This document shows, in pieces, positions 63,155 to 64,000 of a DNA stretch of 64,000 bases. The notes under the pieces are model-generated. The model was not told the origin of the DNA and ran no database searches. It was given only the letters and a program-made list of their open reading frames with translations. Source of the stretch: Aphrophora alni. Lineage: Eukaryota; Arthropoda; Insecta; Hemiptera; Aphrophoridae. The translations under genes were made by a program, and so were the position numbers. Within the stretch, counting starts at the first letter, position 1. Each line of letters begins with the position of its first letter. Location: contig OY740765.1 in assembly GCA_963513935.1 (NCBI GenBank), forward strand, positions 115,697,362-115,761,361, given 5' to 3'.

Positions 63155-63340
63155 CGGTCAAAGGTCAAGTCCAAAGGTCAAAGATAAGAATTATCGTCTT
63201 TGAGAACGTACTGGCGCCAATAAGTAAACAAAGATAAGGTTTAAGTAAACAAAGATAAGAGACTGGCGCCACTAAAATAAACAGAGATAAGAGATAAAGA
63301 GTACAGAGTTAATGTATGTAAATAATAATAAGAGATAATT
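63155..63340 (+). promoter_or_regulatory. Candidate enhancer: two abutting DR1 sites with FoxA-like and GATA motifs
   Basis: CGGTCAAAGGTCA (63155-63167) and AGTCCAAAGGTCA (63168-63180) are head-to-tail 13-bp direct repeats with one-base spacing, the HNF4/RXR-type DR1. AGATAAG follows at 63182. AAGTAAACAAAGATAAG (FoxA-like next to GATA) occurs twice, at 63222 and 63243. Further GATA motifs are at about 63285, 63292 and 63333. ACTGGCGCCA occurs at 63210 and 63263. Function is inferred from motif density only. Confidence 0.45.
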
Positions 63341-63738
63341 AGTTTCTTAAATAATTAGTTGTTTAATGACAAATAATGAATATGTATTTCGGTCCACTGT
63401 GTCAACAATCAAAGTAAATAAGAGATCAGAGTCCAGCGGCAGTTTGGCCCAGATTTTGAACATTGGTAAGGAAATAAACAAATATTGCAAAAGATGAACA
63501 AACAAGAGATAAAGTCGGACTATGACCGATCAAAATCCGGAGTTTGGGCCAGAAAATAATCTCTAAAGTCGAGGGGAAATTAATCAACATATATTAGTTT
63601 AAACTATGACCGGTCAAATTCCAATTGTATGTTCATAGATATTGAAATCATATTAGTTATTTAAAAATATTAAAACTTTTAAAAATTATTTGATATATAA
63701 AATATATAGAATGTTATCAAAATATATCAGTTGAAATA
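63341..63738 (+). other. Non-coding stretch before the P-loop ORF
   Basis: Contains two similar phrases, GACTATGACCGATCAAAATC at about 63519 and AACTATGACCGGTCAAATTC at about 63601, and two TTGGCCCAGA/TTGGGCCAGA phrases. A TATATAAA-like sequence is at about 63694, some 45 bases before the ATG at 63739. Confidence 0.4.
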
Positions 63739-63858
63739 ATGGAACCTTTGTTTAAACATCAATTCTCATGTGTTGTAGCAGGACCATCTGGATGTGGGAA
63801 ATCACAATTCGTAATAAATTTTCTTAAAAATATGACGTCACAAGTGCGGGAATTTTAA
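63739..63858 (+). CDS. Short ORF with Walker A P-loop, truncated NTPase N-terminus
   Basis: Thirty-nine codons starting MEPLFKHQFSCVVAGPSG and continuing CGKSQFVINFLKN. GPSGCGKS is a textbook Walker A motif placed about 15 residues from the start, after a beta-strand-like FSCVVA. This layout is known for DNA-packaging-type ATPases of Polinton/adintovirus-like elements and some other P-loop NTPases. The frame then enters a 98-bp tandem repeat and stops, so the ATPase body (Walker B and beyond) is absent. It is probably a broken mobile or viral gene copy; the assignment beyond P-loop NTPase is inference. Confidence 0.45.
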   Translation: MEPLFKHQFSCVVAGPSGCGKSQFVINFLKNMTSQVREF

Positions 63859-64000
63859 ATTATTCGATATGTAAGATTTCCACTCGGAATAATCAAAGTT
63901 CAACCGGGGTTTGGAGCATGATTCATTATCCTACGTCACACGTGCGGGAATTTTAAATTATTCGATATGTAAGATTTCCACTCGGAATAATCAAAGTTCA
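63835..64000 (+). repeat. 98-bp tandem repeat running off the window
   Basis: ACGTCACA(A/C)GTGCGGGAAT begins at 63835 and again at 63933. Both copies continue with TTTTAAATTATTCGATATG and CCACTCGGAATAATCAAAG. At least 1.7 units are visible; the second is cut by the window end. Confidence 0.9.

Noticed and set aside
1..64000. CRISPR array, bacterial operon, or tRNA/rRNA genes
   Set aside because: No regularly spaced short repeats with unique spacers and no recognisable cloverleaf or rRNA sequence. Spliced genes and transposons show eukaryotic DNA.

Overview
The window is AT-rich animal nuclear DNA with spliced genes, long introns and many transposon relics. A yellow/MRJP-family gene and a Rumi-type glucosyltransferase point to an insect; nothing in the sequence fixes the order.

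Two host genes are well supported. POGLUT1 (rumi) lies on the plus strand: five coding exons between 223 and 26190 give the protein from before the catalytic region to the stop. The signal-peptide part lies upstream of the window. A yellow/MRJP-family secreted protein lies on the minus strand in two coding exons (39772-40042 and 33979-34955) that give a complete 415-residue protein. The two genes converge, with about 7.8 kb between their stop codons.

The introns and intergenic DNA hold a dense record of mobile elements. In POGLUT1 introns: a broken piggyBac-type transposase (866-2656), a mariner (5470-7564) split by a hAT-type MITE with a perfect 8-bp target duplication, a second mariner relic, a 2.1-kb TTAA-flanked element, a lone THAP-like exon, a Tc1-like element with long terminal inverted repeats (22595-23871) and a long foldback at 24 kb. 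Between the genes: a Tigger/pogo element (27206-28979) and a foldback element carrying a nested repeat. In the yellow intron: a second copy of that foldback family, a THAP relic, LINE fragments and a perfect 22-bp-stem hairpin. Upstream of yellow: a palindromic MITE, a Penelope-like relic with inverted arms, a Tc1-type helix-turn-helix fragment, tandem copies of a dispersed repeat (here called family S), a GC-rich hAT MITE and a four-copy minisatellite.

From about 49.1 to 63.1 kb the window is a tandem array of nearly identical 4.74-kb units, about 2.95 copies, with no convincing gene. Each unit contains two copies of a roughly 0.53-0.59-kb repeat (R). The left edge looks like a crossover between the two R types. 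To its right is about 0.6 kb dense in HNF4-type DR1, FoxA-type and GATA motifs. A short ORF with a Walker A P-loop follows and runs into a 98-bp tandem repeat at the window edge. This right-hand segment and the array are the least explained parts.
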